In this document: one piece after another, positions 54,894 to 63,363 of the stretch
Numbering within the stretch: the stretch's first letter is position 1
Layout of the letters: every line of letters starts with the position of its first letter
NCBI RefSeq assembly: GCF_010500965.1
Contig: NZ_QVMI01000027.1
Location: forward strand, 1 to 64,000
Length of the DNA stretch: 64,000 bases
Direction of reading: 5' to 3'
From: Bacteroides sp. 51
GTDB taxonomy: Bacteria > Bacteroidota > Bacteroidia > Bacteroidales > Bacteroidaceae
Program-made: the position numbers and the translations under genes
Notes under the pieces: generated by a model
Seen by the model: the letters and a program-made list of their open reading frames with translations, nothing else
The model's database searches: none
Told to the model about the DNA's origin: nothing

Positions 54894-55739
54894 TTAGAGG
54901 ACTTTGCAATGGTTTATTACAGTTTCGAGTTCCTCTACACTTTTACGGTACTCTTCCTCGCTGGGTACACCATGGTGCCATTTCAGGATATTTTCCATGC
55001 AGGAAATACCTTTGCCTTTGGTCGTTCTCGAAATGATAAGATGCGGCTTATGGTTCTGAAAATCAATACCATCCAATGTTTGTACGATACTTGTCATATC
55101 ATCGCCATTCACTTCGATAACATCCCAGCCAAAGGCTGTCCAACGTTCCTTCATGGGTTCGAGCGACATGACGTTTTCTGTTGTATCGCTGATCTGTAGA
55201 CCGTTCCGGTCGATAATAGCGACCAGATTATCAAGTTTATAATGGCTACCGGCCATAGCCGCTTCGTAAATAGAGCCTTCGCCCTGTTCGCCATCGCCCA
55301 TTAAAACGAAAGTCTTATAGTCTTTTTTATCCATCTTGGCAGCAATGGCTAAACCGACCCCGACAGAAAGTCCGTGACCCAACGCGCCGGTATTCACCTC
55401 AACTCCAGGGACTTTTATGGTAGGATGTCCCGCCAGTTGCGATTTATAAGCGCCATATGTATTGAGAAGTTCGGTGGCGATAAACCCTTTTTCTTCTAAT
55501 ATGCAATAAAGGGCCTCAACGCAATGCCCTTTACTCATAATGAACCGATCGCGGTTCTCCATCTTCGGATGTTGTGGATCGACTTTCAATGTATGAAAGT
55601 ACAGGGCAGTAAGCATGTTCAAGGAAGATAAGCCACCACCGATATGACCGGCCTTGGCATTATAAACAACCTCTAACAGTCTCTTTCTTGTTTTAGCCGC
55701 AGTGTATTCTAAACGGCCGATTTCTTCTTTTAGAGTCAT
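54894..55739 (-). CDS. Transketolase, N-terminal subunit
   Basis: A 281-residue thiamine-pyrophosphate-binding half: VVYNAKAGHIGGGLSSLNML, HGLSVGVGLAIAAKM, then VLMGDGEQGEGSIYEAAMAG with the GDG...(N) cofactor motif, and ISRTTKGKGISCMENILKWH. It transfers two-carbon units between sugar phosphates. First gene of the four-gene operon, from a perfect consensus promoter. Confidence 0.93.
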   Translation of the reverse strand: MTLKEEIGRLEYTAAKTRKRLLEVVYNAKAGHIGGGLSSLNMLTALYFHTLKVDPQHPKMENRDRFIMSKGHCVEALYCILEEKGFIATELLNTYGAYKSQLAGHPTIKVPGVEVNTGALGHGLSVGVGLAIAAKMDKKDYKTFVLMGDGEQGEGSIYEAAMAGSHYKLDNLVAIIDRNGLQISDTTENVMSLEPMKERWTAFGWDVIEVNGDDMTSIVQTLDGIDFQNHKPHLIISRTTKGKGISCMENILKWHHGVPSEEEYRKSVEELETVINHCKVL

Positions 55740-55793
55740 ATTACTTTCTTTTATTAACGACTTACACAGTTAAAACGAAACAAAACGCAAATA

Positions 55794-55824
55794 CAAAAGT
55801 AAATATTCGAAGATTAAAAGCAAA
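55794..55824 (-). promoter_or_regulatory. Promoter of the transketolase/kinase/isomerase operon
   Basis: On the minus strand: TTTG (55821-55824), 19 bases, TACTTTTG (55794-55801). Full consensus match. Confidence 0.88.
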
Positions 55825-56013
55825 GTAAAAAGAAGGTTTTAATATTATTTTTTCTTTTGAAGGTTGGATATTGTTATTCTATTCGCATTAAATCCGGATA
55901 AGAATAGTCATCAGTTAAGGGCTTAGCGTACAATAGCTTAATTTAATACTATTGAGCGGTATTTTCCGTCATGGCATTCAAATATCACTACAACTTAAAA
56001 GTACAAACTGAAA

Positions 56014-56088
56014 TGATGCATCAAAAAAATATTTTTGATTCGACGAAAATTATTTTTTGATGCATCAAAAATATTTTTTCGTCGAATC
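56014..56088. repeat. 22-bp-period palindrome array 5 (4 units)
   Basis: TGATGCATCA at 56014-56023 and 56058-56067 alternate with GATTCGAC (56037-56044) and its exact inverse GTCGAATC (56081-56088). Centres are 56018.5, 56040.5, 56062.5 and 56084.5, exactly 22 apart. The 14-base spacers are A-tract/T-tract DNA. This and the promoter at 55794-55824 are all that was recognised in the gap 55740-56125. Confidence 0.85.
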
Positions 56089-56125
56089 ATTTCTAGAAGC
56101 GGCTTAAATAGAGGAAATCTTTTCG

Positions 56126-59100
56126 CTATCTTCTTTCAAAAACAATTTCTCCGATATCTATCGTTTCTTTATTTTCGGTTAAGCGTAGGGTAATGGTTTC
56201 CTTTTTCTCCTTACCCGAAGAATAATAAGTATAGATATCCAGATAGATCGTTGTTGCTCCGATAAGCGTTTGTTGGCGGGAACCGTAATAATTGGCCTGA
56301 ATACGGTATTTGCCAGGTTTAGCCTCTCTGATCAGAAACTCCTCGGGACCATAACCACCAGTGAAATCACGCGATAGAAGACCGCCGATATAGGTTCGTG
56401 GATTACTGTAAATACATACCTCGCCGCATGGGTCCGTCACCCAAAGGTCCATATCGCTGTTATCGGTATCCCAGTTCAGGACAATGCGAATATCTACCGG
56501 CATTTCGGACACCAGTCGTTTATCAATTGCAGAGAGATTCAACCTGATACCTTTCCTGCGAGCCTCGGCAATCACCTGATTCATTTCTTCGAGGGCAATG
56601 ACTTCGATCTCCGGGAAACGGCCATCCCATGACTTCTTCACAATCTCATAAAGCGTATCAACGGATTTCTGATACTGCTTATTACTTGCATAAGCCAACC
56701 CTAAATCGCGATAAGATTGCGGTTCGTAAGGACGCAACCCGAGCACCTGTTCAAAATAACTGATCGCATAGTCCATGTATCCAAGCTGTCTGAGGCGATT
56801 TGCCAACACACGCAGCAAACGGTAATCTTCAATCTCCATCTCCGCCAGATTGGAAAGAACAATCAAGGCTTCTTTTTTCAATCCTTTTTCTTCAAAGAGA
56901 GAAGCTACATCAAGATAGAAAGAAGGTGCGTCCTTATATTCCTCTTTAATAGACAGATAAGTTGAATACAACTCTTTATCAGATTGCTTCTTCAGTTGAT
57001 TCATATATGGAGTATCCGGACTCCATACTTTGAGTTGTATCCTGGCCCTCACACGCTCGCTTTGTTGTTCCTGTTTTTTTCCAGCCACCTTCTTGTCCTG
57101 CCTCCTATCCGCCGTACTACGGGAGGAGTTTTCCATAACAACGGGAGCTTCTTCTTCCATCATCATTTCAGGCGCAGCTACAGGAGCATATACCATATCT
57201 GCAACCACATCCAGATCATCTACCATAACCATTTCCTCTTCAGATACAATATTCATCACCTCTTTCTGCCTCTTTGGTGCAGGTCGGCAATTCTTCGGGA
57301 AGTCCTTGTTCCACCACTCTTTGCGGGCATTAAACATAGGAAGCACATTTTCTATCCTTACTTTAAGAGATTCGGACTCGGAAGTCATCTTCTTTTCCCT
57401 TGCTTTTTTGTCGGCCAACAAACGATTGTATTCATCCAGCAATTCGGCAGGAGGAGTTATTTCATAGCGTACATAATCGGCCACATTGTCCAGTACAATC
57501 AATGAAGTGCTGCGGGTGACAATGTTAAATTGTTTACCAATCTCTTCTATAGCCTCTTTATTTCTTTCGTAACGTATATCAAGTCCGGCTATTTGTTTTT
57601 GCGCCCACATGCGTTCCACAATATTATCATAATACTGCGCCATAGATTTGTTCAAAACAATCGTCTTCGAAGACAATACTTTATTATTCACTCCGAAATG
57701 AAGCGTAACACGGGCAGATTGCGTTTTTAATTTACCTGTTACAGAAAACACATCTTCTCCTTTTATTAACTGGGGTACTGACGGATTCAAGTCGGTAATC
57801 TCATTCAAATTATAATCAGCCGAAATGAAGTACATACCTGCCGTGCGAACAGAAACCATTGCTTCCGTAATGGATTGCTGCATCAGATTTACGTAAGATC
57901 CGCCAGTTGCCGAAGCCAGATAGTTTAATTGGGAATAATCGGCTGACAATTGAGATGAAACAACAACCAAAGGAGTTTTTCCTGGTGTAGCTTCCGCCCG
58001 TCCAAAGGTACTTATGCCATCAGAGAATAACATTATCCGGTCGGCATTGGAGGAAAAAACCGCCCCCTTGAAATCAAGCGCACCATACTGTGTTGCCCCA
58101 TCATATGGCAGTCTCCGTAATGCGTCTATAAGTTTTGAGCAGTCTCCGTCTATCTTAAACGAAGCTACTTTATTGCAAAAGATATTGAAAGTATAAAGAT
58201 TCACTTTAACCGCCCCTAATCCCTTTAAGTAGACTTCCAGAAATTCCAGTTCTTTTTCCAGATCACGTTGAACCATTGACGAAGATCCATCCCAGTAGAT
58301 ATCTATAGCAGAAATGGAAGGCATTTTATCCGGAGAAAGAAGCACATCGGGCTGTACATTAGCATAGAAATAAGTCTCACCGCTTACCCTCCCCTTTTCT
58401 ATAAAAACATTTTGATTGGTTTGTCTGGGAATAGAGAATACCAATTGCCCTTCTTTCTTGAAATTCTTTTTACTATAAGATGCAATAAATGCATCATTGG
58501 CTCTGTCGAACGAGAATTTACCCCAAGGCGTTTCTTCTACCTGAGGCGATTTGGGAGAAGAGAAAACAGTGACCTGCAAGTCGAAATTATCCAACTCTCC
58601 ATATTGCACAGGCAGATGGAAGCGATAATCAGCATTCTCTTTCTTTAATTCCTGCTCATAAGCAATCACAATTCGACGTGTTCCCTGAGCCGGCAGTGGA
58701 TAAACCCGGGTTCTAAAATTATTCCCTTTTGTTTTTTCCAGCAGTCCCGGGTCGACCTGCAACCGGATTATATCTTCAAAGATCTGCTGCCCTTTCTGTT
58801 TGTCGACAACTACGCCTTCGCGCAATTTCCCATTGATATCGAGCGCAAAGCGGGAAATGGATTGGCCTTCGCCCAAAGGAAATTCAAATTGCCCCTCTAA
58901 TATCCGCCGATTGGGATTAAAGAAAATCATATCAATGGTGGTTACAGCCATTGAACCAACTACTTTTACATCAATCTTCACATTCGTCACCCGTACCGGA
59001 GATTCGTCCGGTTTCAATCCCGGAATCTCTATAACAGGTCTTCTTCCGGGCAATACCTGATCAGATATTACCGGATCGGATACAACTTGCTTAGGAGAAA

Positions 59101-59194
59101 CCTTTTTCATCACTCTTTTTTGCTGGCACGCACCTTCAAAAGAAAAAAGATAACTCAGTAAGAATAGAAAAACCATTGCTCGTTTCATATACAT
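56126..59194 (-). CDS. VIT / von Willebrand A / TPR / DUF2135 protein
   Basis: A 1022-residue exported protein (signal peptide 1-24). The VIT domain (about 60-190: VTNVKIDVKVVGSMAVTTID, FEFPLGEGQSISRFALDING) precedes a vWA domain with the metal site DGSSSM (about 304) and FSDGISTFG. A low-complexity linker rich in Glu/Met/Val follows (about 665-705), then a TPR stretch (about 755-880). The C-terminal DUF2135-like domain is VLNWDTDNSDMDLWVTDPCG, then GPEEFLIREAKPGKYRIQAN. Function is unknown; a surface or periplasmic adhesion or complex-assembly role is the usual guess. Confidence 0.85.
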   Translation of the reverse strand: MYMKRAMVFLFLLSYLFSFEGACQQKRVMKKVSPKQVVSDPVISDQVLPGRRPVIEIPGLKPDESPVRVTNVKIDVKVVGSMAVTTIDMIFFNPNRRILEGQFEFPLGEGQSISRFALDINGKLREGVVVDKQKGQQIFEDIIRLQVDPGLLEKTKGNNFRTRVYPLPAQGTRRIVIAYEQELKKENADYRFHLPVQYGELDNFDLQVTVFSSPKSPQVEETPWGKFSFDRANDAFIASYSKKNFKKEGQLVFSIPRQTNQNVFIEKGRVSGETYFYANVQPDVLLSPDKMPSISAIDIYWDGSSSMVQRDLEKELEFLEVYLKGLGAVKVNLYTFNIFCNKVASFKIDGDCSKLIDALRRLPYDGATQYGALDFKGAVFSSNADRIMLFSDGISTFGRAEATPGKTPLVVVSSQLSADYSQLNYLASATGGSYVNLMQQSITEAMVSVRTAGMYFISADYNLNEITDLNPSVPQLIKGEDVFSVTGKLKTQSARVTLHFGVNNKVLSSKTIVLNKSMAQYYDNIVERMWAQKQIAGLDIRYERNKEAIEEIGKQFNIVTRSTSLIVLDNVADYVRYEITPPAELLDEYNRLLADKKAREKKMTSESESLKVRIENVLPMFNARKEWWNKDFPKNCRPAPKRQKEVMNIVSEEEMVMVDDLDVVADMVYAPVAAPEMMMEEEAPVVMENSSRSTADRRQDKKVAGKKQEQQSERVRARIQLKVWSPDTPYMNQLKKQSDKELYSTYLSIKEEYKDAPSFYLDVASLFEEKGLKKEALIVLSNLAEMEIEDYRLLRVLANRLRQLGYMDYAISYFEQVLGLRPYEPQSYRDLGLAYASNKQYQKSVDTLYEIVKKSWDGRFPEIEVIALEEMNQVIAEARRKGIRLNLSAIDKRLVSEMPVDIRIVLNWDTDNSDMDLWVTDPCGEVCIYSNPRTYIGGLLSRDFTGGYGPEEFLIREAKPGKYRIQANYYGSRQQTLIGATTIYLDIYTYYSSGKEKKETITLRLTENKETIDIGEIVFERR

Positions 59195-59285
59195 TGCGTT
59201 TTAAGTTTAACATGATTCGTTTTACTTAATAGATGCAATAGGAAATAAGATTCCATAAATGGTAGAAGAAAATAATCTCGACTCG

Positions 59286-59315
59286 TTTATAAATCATTCT
59301 TTTTATGTAAGTTTG
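59286..59315 (+). promoter_or_regulatory. Promoter of the second toxin-antitoxin pair
   Basis: TTTA (59286-59289), 18 bases, TAAGTTTG (59308-59315). It sets the start at 59346 rather than the in-frame ATG at 59259. GTATAC and TTATAC stretches (59315-59329) just downstream could be an operator. Confidence 0.6.
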
Positions 59316-59345
59316 TATACAGGTTATACTAAAAAAGGCAAAGCT

Positions 59346-59633
59346 ATGGCAACAATTGTAATAAATGATAATACAGAAAGCGGGCGTAAGCTAATGAATG
59401 AGATGCGGAGTATCATTCGTAAATCACCCGATGTAACAGTGTATATCTTTGATGATACAGGAGAGGAAGAATTAGATACGCTTCCTTTTGAGCGCATACC
59501 AGGAGTACCATGCACACAAGAAGAACTAAGAGAAGCGATTCTATTGGCAGAAGCCCAGCATGATCCGAAAAAGAGCGTACCCCATGATGTGGTGGTAAAA
59601 CGACTTAAAGAGAAGATGCAATCATGGAAGTGA
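59346..59633 (+). CDS. Antitoxin of a RelE/ParE-type pair
   Basis: A 95-residue protein starting MATIVINDNTESGRKLMNEM. It is small, acidic in the centre (FDDTGEEELDTLPFE) and basic at the end (VVKRLKEKMQSWK). It resembles uncharacterised antitoxins of Bacteroidales RelE pairs; no classic DNA-binding motif was recognised. It overlaps the toxin start by 10 bases. Confidence 0.75.
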   Translation: MATIVINDNTESGRKLMNEMRSIIRKSPDVTVYIFDDTGEEELDTLPFERIPGVPCTQEELREAILLAEAQHDPKKSVPHDVVVKRLKEKMQSWK

Positions 59634-59926
59634 AGTGGGAGCCTCTTGCAGAACAACAATTAGAAAATATTAGTGCTTATTATCATCGTGTAGCAGGACT
59701 GAAAACGGCTAATAGAATCGTAGATAAAGTAGTTGAAACCGTTGTTCGTCTTGCTATCTTTCCCAAAATGGGATCTATAGAACTAAACATGGAAGGATTA
59801 AATTATGAGTACCGCAGTTTAGTGACACATAAACATTACAAAGTAGTCTATCGTATAGAAAATGAAATTATATATATATTTTCTGTTTTCGATTGTCGGC
59901 AAGACCCTAGAAAAATGCGAGAATAA
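59624..59926 (+). CDS. RelE/ParE-family toxin
   Basis: A 100-residue toxin: VKWEPLAEQQLENISAYYHR, GLNYEYRSLVTHKHYKVVYR and IYIFSVFDCRQDPRKM, the RelE/ParE fold with the conserved late Arg and DCRQDPRK end. Whether it cleaves mRNA or poisons gyrase cannot be read. Complete, with its antitoxin just upstream. Confidence 0.88.
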   Translation: MEVKWEPLAEQQLENISAYYHRVAGLKTANRIVDKVVETVVRLAIFPKMGSIELNMEGLNYEYRSLVTHKHYKVVYRIENEIIYIFSVFDCRQDPRKMRE

Positions 59927-59969
59927 TTCTTTTTGTGCACATACGAAAAACTAATAATTATATTACTGC

Positions 59970-60740
59970 CTACTCCACCTGGGCAATCGTATAAGCAATA
60001 TCATTCGCTTTCAGCATTTCTTCGTTTTCTTTCGAAATAGTACTGTCGGTAATCAGTAGGTTGATAAGCGAAAGTGCTCCTAGACTGGCAAATGAATTTA
60101 AGCCTATCTTGCTGGAATCGGCTACAAGATACACCTCATTAGCCGATTCAATCATAGCCCTTTTTACACAGATATCGCTGATACTGGGATAAGTGAGTCC
60201 GGATTTCAGTGTTATTCCAGCCGTTGCCAGAAATAGCTTATCTACATTCAGGTTATAAAAGAAGTCGGCTGCTTTTTGTCCTGTAAGAGATAATGTCGGT
60301 GCTTTGAACTCACCACCGGTCACTACAAGGTTGATGTTGGGATGTGCCCCTAGAATCAGAGCAATATTCAATGCATTAGTAATAACAGTGATATTCTGGA
60401 AATCGACAAGCAGTTTAGCTATCTCAGTAGTAGTGGAGCCGGAGTCAAGAATAATAGTATCGCCATTCTCTATAAAAGATACAGCTTTACGGGCTATCGC
60501 CATCTTCTCCGGCATATTCTTCTGGTTTTGCAGGGTGATGTTCTTTACCCCTGCATCCATATTAGTCAGTATCGCTCCCCCATGCTCACGTTTAATTACA
60601 CCTTCCTTTTCCAGGCGTTCAAGGTCCTGCCGGATAGTTACTTCGGTGACTTTGAATATACGACTCAAATCAAGCACTTTGGCATGCCCGTCTTCACGAA
60701 TAAGCTCCAGAATTTTCTCTCTACGTTGATGAGGCAACAT
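59970..60740 (-). CDS. DeoR/GlpR-family transcriptional regulator
   Basis: A 256-residue repressor. The N-terminal HTH_DeoR (RREKILELIREDGHAKVLDL, FKVTEVTIRQDLERLEKEGV, IKREHGGA) is followed by a DeoRC sugar-phosphate sensor domain (DTIILDSGSTTTEIAKLL, KLFLATAGITLKSGLTYP, VYLVADSSKIGLNSFASLG). Family members repress sugar catabolism until a sugar phosphate binds. It follows ribB with a 5-base gap, so both are probably one transcript, an odd pairing. Confidence 0.9.
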   Translation of the reverse strand: MLPHQRREKILELIREDGHAKVLDLSRIFKVTEVTIRQDLERLEKEGVIKREHGGAILTNMDAGVKNITLQNQKNMPEKMAIARKAVSFIENGDTIILDSGSTTTEIAKLLVDFQNITVITNALNIALILGAHPNINLVVTGGEFKAPTLSLTGQKAADFFYNLNVDKLFLATAGITLKSGLTYPSISDICVKRAMIESANEVYLVADSSKIGLNSFASLGALSLINLLITDSTISKENEEMLKANDIAYTIAQVE

Positions 60741-60745
60741 GATAT

Positions 60746-61369
60746 TTACAGATTATGTTGGATACGATATTGAACTAAATCGGCTATGGAACAGATTTTT
60801 AGCTGATGCTCTCTTGCAATCTCTATTAACTGCGGCAAGCGTGCCATACTTCCATCCGGATTAAGAATCTCAATCAAAGCGCCTCCCAGCTGAAGTCCAG
60901 CCAAACGGGTCATATCAATCACTGCTTCGGTGTGTCCGTTACGCTCAAGTACCCCTTTACTTGCAGCCTTCAAAGGAAAAATATGTCCGGGACGCGCCAG
61001 CTCTTCCGGTTTCGTCGCCGGGTCCATCAAAGCCTTGATAGTAGCCGTCCGATCGTGAGTAGAAACTCCCGTAGTACAGCCATAGCCAACCAGATCAACA
61101 GACATTGTAAATGGCGTACCCAACAAAGAAGTATTGTCGCATGCCATCATTTCCAATTGTAACTCTTTGCAACGGCTTTCGGTTAAAGGCACACACATAA
61201 CACCTCGTCCATACGTTAACATAAAGTTTACAATTTCCGCGGTTATCTTTTCTCCCGCAACGATGAAATCACCTTCGTTCTCACGATCTTCATCATCTAC
61301 TACAATTAAGATTCTGCCTTGACGCAGTTCTTCCAATCCTTCTTCGATTGTATTTAATGTCACTTCCAT
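60746..61369 (-). CDS. ribB: 3,4-dihydroxy-2-butanone-4-phosphate synthase
   Basis: A 207-residue enzyme turning ribulose 5-phosphate into the four-carbon riboflavin precursor and formate. Signatures are [20 protein letters not shown] (acidic metal/substrate loop), [34 protein letters not shown] and [20 protein letters not shown]. It is the stand-alone RibB form without a RibA domain. An ATG at 61396 lies within the -7 box TAACTTTG (61394-61401), so the start is 61369. No FMN riboswitch was seen. Confidence 0.93.
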   Translation of the reverse strand: MEVTLNTIEEGLEELRQGRILIVVDDEDRENEGDFIVAGEKITAEIVNFMLTYGRGVMCVPLTESRCKELQLEMMACDNTSLLGTPFTMSVDLVGYGCTTGVSTHDRTATIKALMDPATKPEELARPGHIFPLKAASKGVLERNGHTEAVIDMTRLAGLQLGGALIEILNPDGSMARLPQLIEIAREHQLKICSIADLVQYRIQHNL

Positions 61370-61409
61370 GATCTTATTCTTTTTTTCGCTACGCAAAGTT
61401 ATATAAAAT

Positions 61410-62624
61410 TTAGCGATGCGGTTTTACATTGGGAAGGAAAATAGCTATAAATCCCAATAACGGCATATAAGCACAAAACCTATAAACGTATTCAAGCCCC
61501 TGATGATCGGCTACCTTTCCCAATACCGCAGCAGCTATTCCGGCAATGCCGAATGCAAGTCCGAAGAACAAGCCGGATATAAGCCCTACTTTGGTTGGCA
61601 ATAACTCTTGTGCATAAACAAGTATAGCTGAAAATGCAGAAGAAAGCACAAATCCAATGATAATACTCAATACACACGTCCAAAACAAATTGGCGTGAGG
61701 CATCAATAAAGAGAAAGGTGCTGTTCCGAGAATAGAAAACCAAATCACATATTTACGTCCGAAACGGTCGCCAATCGGCCCACCAACCAACGTCCCCGCT
61801 GCCGAGGCAAACAGGAAAGCAAATAAAAACAGTTGCGATTGCTGGGTGGTTACCTCAAACTTCTCGATCAGGTAAAAAGTATAATAGTTAGTCAAACTAG
61901 CTGTATATACATATTTCGAGAAGATCAATACAAGCAGTATAATTAATGAATAATACACCTGGTGCTTCGTTAATCGCACCCTGTGAATAACTTCTTTCGG
62001 AGCATTTCTGGATTTTAGCGTTTTAATTCGTTCGGCATACCATTTGGTTATAGGGCGTTTGGTCAGAATGGAGATTACCGCTATTCCGGCAAAGACCACC
62101 ATATATTCCTGTCCATACGGAGCAATGATCAAAGCGGCAAGCAAAGGGCCTATCGAGCCACCAAAGTTACCGCCTACCTGAAAAATGGATTGGGCCAAAC
62201 CGTGTTTACCTCCCGAAGCATAATGCGTCAACCGGGAAGCCTCCGGATGAATAATAGAAGAGCCCAAACCCACAAAAGCAACGGCTACCATGACCATATA
62301 AACGGAATGTGCAAAGGCCAGAATCAATAGTCCGATCAATGTAGACGATGTTCCCAGACTCAGATACCACGGCTTTGGCTTCTTATCAAAAAGCACCCCA
62401 AAAGCGGGTTGAAATACCGATGCACAAATCTGATAAACCAAAGCAATAATACCAATCTGACTGAACGTCAGGGAAAGATTATCTCTAATCACCGGATAAC
62501 TGGCAGACACCACAGATTGCAGCATGTCGTTCAACAAATGCGCCAGACTCAGTGCAAATAAGATGTTCATTGAAGTCTTGGAGGGTGAAGGCATTGTACG
62601 CTCTACAGCAGGTTTAGTTTTCAT
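61410..62624 (-). CDS. MFS transporter, fosmidomycin-resistance (Fsr) type
   Basis: A 404-residue, 12-helix exporter: [20 protein letters not shown] in helix 1, [55 protein letters not shown] and [16 protein letters not shown] match Fsr-type proteins. The natural substrate is unknown. The -7 box ends only a few bases before ATG 62624, so translation is nearly leaderless or begins at [10 protein letters not shown] (62594). Confidence 0.88.
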   Translation of the reverse strand: MKTKPAVERTMPSPSKTSMNILFALSLAHLLNDMLQSVVSASYPVIRDNLSLTFSQIGIIALVYQICASVFQPAFGVLFDKKPKPWYLSLGTSSTLIGLLILAFAHSVYMVMVAVAFVGLGSSIIHPEASRLTHYASGGKHGLAQSIFQVGGNFGGSIGPLLAALIIAPYGQEYMVVFAGIAVISILTKRPITKWYAERIKTLKSRNAPKEVIHRVRLTKHQVYYSLIILLVLIFSKYVYTASLTNYYTFYLIEKFEVTTQQSQLFLFAFLFASAAGTLVGGPIGDRFGRKYVIWFSILGTAPFSLLMPHANLFWTCVLSIIIGFVLSSAFSAILVYAQELLPTKVGLISGLFFGLAFGIAGIAAAVLGKVADHQGLEYVYRFCAYMPLLGFIAIFLPNVKPHR

Positions 62625-62628
62625 GCCG

Positions 62629-62659
62629 CAAAATTACTCTTTATTTATGATAGCGGCAA
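62629..62659 (-). promoter_or_regulatory. Promoter of the Fsr-type gene
   Basis: On the minus strand: TTG (62657-62659), 20 bases, TAATTTTG (62629-62636). The TTG is part of TAGCGGCAAGG (62651-62661), a partial copy of the GCGGCAAGG repeat. Confidence 0.6.
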
Positions 62660-62770
62660 GGCATCGAAATCTTTTAATTAGAGCCTCGACAGACTATTCT
62701 TCTTTAATTCTTCGGATTATCTCCTAAAATCTTACTATTTTAGCTACCCAATCATCATCTACACTATGAA

Positions 62771-63208
62771 ATGAATAAACACACTACTATATTCATATTT
62801 TTGCTTTTAACCGCTTACCACCCTTTACATGCATTCTTGCCTTACGTAAAAAACTACACCCGGGATGTTTATGCGGCTTCCGGACAAAACTGGATGTTAC
62901 AATCCGATGCCGCAAATACCATATATATAGGTAACCACAATGGCCTGCTCGAATTCGACGGATGCAACTGGACTCTGCATCCATTGAAAAGCAAAAACAT
63001 CGTCCGCTCCTTATTGGTAAGCCCGGAAGGACACATTTATGTTGGTTCCAATCAGGAGTTCGGATTCTTCACACGCAACACCTACGGGGAACTTATCTAC
63101 ACCTCGCTTTCCGAAAACCTTGATCCGGGTCTACTTCACAACAAGCAGATATGGAGCATCGTTCAGAAAGATGAAAAGATATACTTCCAGTCTTTTGGCG
63201 GCTACTAA
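62771..63208 (+). pseudogene. Truncated propeller-type sensor/regulator, N-terminal remnant
   Basis: 145 residues: signal peptide (1-21), then the start of a two-component-regulator propeller (FLPYVKNYTRDVYAASGQNW, IYIGNHNGLLEFDGCNWTLH, SLLVSPEGHIYVGSNQEFGF, WSIVQKDEKIYFQSFGGY). Intact relatives are around 900 residues or more, with a full propeller, a Y_Y_Y domain, a membrane helix and a LuxR-type or histidine-kinase end. Here a TAA follows FGGY and no further propeller is visible downstream. The stop lies in a heptad-like stretch (GCTACTA, AGTGACT, AACTTTA). Confidence 0.75.
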
Positions 63209-63254
63209 GTGACTAACTTTAGATTTTACATCTGCTATAAACATTGAAAACTCC

Positions 63255-63297
63255 TTGAGGGTGTGTCAAAGGTCGATGATCTTTGACACACCCTCAA
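63255..63297. repeat. 17-bp perfect inverted repeat (GGTGTGTC type)
   Basis: TTGAGGGTGTGTCAAAG (63255-63271) and its exact inverse (63281-63297) with a 9-base loop. It shares GGTGTGTCA with the outer arms of the element at 5414-5677. It lies after the truncated sensor gene. Confidence 0.88.
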
Positions 63298-63316
63298 ACA
63301 CAAAATAGAGCTTCAG

Positions 63317-63348
63317 TTTGTTACCTTAAGCAAATTTGAATAAATTTG
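63317..63348 (+). promoter_or_regulatory. Promoter of the GH109-type gene
   Basis: TTTG (63317-63320), 20 bases, TAAATTTG (63341-63348), 15 bases before the ATG. Confidence 0.75.
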
Positions 63349-63363
63349 TACCAGAATCAGATT

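Noticed and set aside
60746-61420. FMN riboswitch upstream of ribB
   Set aside because: The likely leader is only about 20 bases because the -7 box is at 61394-61401, so there is no room for the element.
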